From NCBI GenBank assembly GCA_013375385.1, contig JABXJY010000145.1:1-7039 (forward strand): a stretch of DNA of 7,039 bases, given 5' to 3'. Positions 5,964 to 7,039 of the stretch are shown here, in pieces; the stretch's first letter is position 1, and every line of letters begins with the position of its first letter. This DNA is from Desulfobacterales bacterium. Lineage in GTDB: Bacteria > Desulfobacterota > DSM-4660 > Desulfatiglandales > B25-G16. The notes under the pieces were generated by a model, which did not search any database, had not been told where the DNA came from, and was given only the letters and a program-made list of their open reading frames with translations. The position numbers and the translations under genes were made by a program.

Positions 5964-7039
5964 TTACTTGGCTCTATATATGGGGCCGTAGTTGAATTGC
6001 AGGGTCGGTGAAAGCATGATGCCACGGATGGCTTTTTGGGCAAACAAATAGAGCGTACCCTGAAAGAGGGTTACCGTGGGAACCTCGTAGGTCCACAGTG
6101 TCTGGAGCTCTTCATAGAGGTCCGTTCTCTTTTGAGCATCCGTAATCGTCTGGCCATCCACAAACTTCAGATCCCAATAGGGATCAGAAAAGTTGATCCC
6201 CAGCCCTTTGGAGCCAGCCGTACCTGCAAAAGCAGCCGTGTAGTTATCTGGGTCGATGTAGTCCGGATACCAACCCAGCAGATATGCGGGCATCACCTTA
6301 TTCTTCCAGTTGTCCCGGTAAGTAGCCCATTCGGCGGACTTGACATTCACCTTCATCATACCCGTGGCCTCAAACTGATATTTAAGGACAGCGGCCAGAT
6401 CCACCTCGGTATCCCCGTAGTGGCTCGGCGTATACCAGAGATCAAAGGTGAATTTGTTGGTTTCACTGTGGCCCCGGGACTTCAGAAGCTCTCTAGCCTT
6501 GGCGATGTTTCCGTCGCCAAATGCCTGTTTGAAGGCATCGATGTGTGACCACATACCCATGGGCACCATGGAATACAGCGGGGCATTCTGTCCAAGGAAA
6601 ACCTTTCCGAGCATAGGTGGCCTGTCGATGGCCGCGGCAACCGCCTGTCGCAGGACCCTGTCCTTAAAGGGTGGGCTATCGCAGAGAAAGCAGATGTAAC
6701 GGATGTAGGGGCCTTGAGCCTTGATGGTCTGGATCTTGGCAGATTTTTCAAGGTCGCGGATGTCAGATGGATTGAGTGTCTTGAAGGCGAAGTCGATTTC
6801 CCCTTTTTCCAGGGCAAGGCGCATCGTGGTAGCATCTGCAAAGTATCGAATGACGATGCGGTCATTCTTGGGTTTTTCTCCATAGAAATAAGGATTCGCT
6901 TCCATAACGATTTCCTGGTCCCTCTTGAAGGAAACCACCTTGTATGGACCCAGGCCCACAAGCTTACCCCCTTTGAGTTCAGAGGGATCACGGATAATCT
7001 TGCCCTTGGGGTAGATGTTGGGATTCACTGGATAATAGG
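5964..7039 (-). CDS. Extracellular solute-binding protein of peptide ABC importer, family 5, 5'-partial (357 codons seen)
   Basis: This subunit captures the substrate outside the inner membrane and delivers it to the permeases. The frame stays open to the window edge (Tyr-Tyr-Pro-Val-Asn-Pro at its left end), so the GTG at 7028 is an internal valine codon, not a start. The signal peptide and perhaps 150-250 residues are outside. Numbered from the first whole codon, family features are LGPYKVVSF (29-37, the usual GTGPY region), EANPYFYGEKPK (46-57), VLRQAVAAAIDRP (128-140, the conserved R.A..yAiDR block) and GWYPDYIDPDNY (255-266, the W..DYpDP block). These place it in the SBP_bac_5 (DppA/OppA/NikA) group. 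GLGPY in place of GTGPY is a small departure. The substrate cannot be read from sequence: dipeptides, oligopeptides, nickel chelates and some sugars are all carried by this family. The TAA stop is followed by the hairpin and then the permease gene. Confidence 0.93.
   Translation of the reverse strand, partial: YYPVNPNIYPKGKIIRDPSELKGGKLVGLGPYKVVSFKRDQEIVMEANPYFYGEKPKNDRIVIRYFADATTMRLALEKGEIDFAFKTLNPSDIRDLEKSAKIQTIKAQGPYIRYICFLCDSPPFKDRVLRQAVAAAIDRPPMLGKVFLGQNAPLYSMVPMGMWSHIDAFKQAFGDGNIAKARELLKSRGHSETNKFTFDLWYTPSHYGDTEVDLAAVLKYQFEATGMMKVNVKSAEWATYRDNWKNKVMPAYLLGWYPDYIDPDNYTAAFAGTAGSKGLGINFSDPYWDLKFVDGQTITDAQKRTDLYEELQTLWTYEVPTVTLFQGTLYLFAQKAIRGIMLSPTLQFNYGPIYRAK

Noticed and set aside
6036..6548. 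170-codon open frame on the plus strand
   Set aside because: It lies wholly antisense to the solute-binding protein gene, whose family motifs are continuous here. The antisense translation shows no recognisable domain.
6482..6991. 169-codon minus-strand frame overlapping the binding-protein gene
   Set aside because: It is a shifted frame of the same strand. The product is low-complexity, rich in Ser, Arg and Pro, as expected of an out-of-frame reading.
7026..7028. GTG at 7028 as the start of the binding-protein gene
   Set aside because: The frame continues to the edge with Tyr-Tyr-Pro before it. The following sequence is mid-protein for this family, with no signal peptide, so the gene is cut by the window.
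2025..7039. Nickel (NikABCDE) transporter assignment
   Set aside because: The subunit families are shared between nickel and peptide importers. Nothing in the visible binding protein, and no neighbouring nickel enzyme or NikR gene, favours nickel, so the general peptide-family name was kept.

Overview
The window reads as a bacterial chromosome segment. Gene spacing is tight, Shine-Dalgarno sites are clear, and starts include GTG. The composition looks moderate in G+C, with an AT-rich island at about 470-600. No marker fixes the species. The general style of the transporter and of the unknown proteins would suit an anaerobic Desulfobacterota-like (deltaproteobacterial) genome, but that is a weak inference. 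No tRNA, rRNA, CRISPR array, insertion sequence or phage gene is visible.

Left part (1-1927): two transcription units diverge from an AT-rich intergenic region (450-649). Leftward lie a small, very acidic protein of unknown function (33-449) and, 18 bp downstream of it, the first codons of another gene that runs off the window (1-14, tandem ribosome binding sites). Rightward lies a 425-residue cytosolic protein (650-1927). Its C-terminal third looks like a thioredoxin fold, with a CxxC motif (residues 324-327) and a probable cis-proline (residue 383). Its first 300 residues match nothing I recognise.

Right part (2025-7039): a complete ABC importer operon of the peptide/dipeptide/nickel (Dpp/Opp) family sits on the minus strand, in the order substrate-binding protein (5' end outside the window), permease B, permease C, ATPase D, ATPase F. 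The last four genes are packed with 8-bp and 4-bp gaps and a GTGA stop/start overlap, so they are almost surely co-transcribed and translationally coupled. The binding protein captures the substrate outside the inner membrane. The two permeases form the channel and the two ATPases power it from the cytosol. Both ATPases end in a four-cysteine pattern suited to an iron-sulfur cluster.

Between the binding-protein gene and the first permease gene is a 9-bp perfect inverted repeat followed by a T-rich tract on the coding strand. It looks like an intercistronic terminator/attenuator that would make binding protein in excess over membrane components. The operon converges on the thioredoxin-like gene, with 97 bp and no convincing terminator between them.

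The transporter is an ordinary family member. The points most worth a second look are the unknown thioredoxin-like protein, the acidic protein diverging from it, and the intercistronic hairpin.
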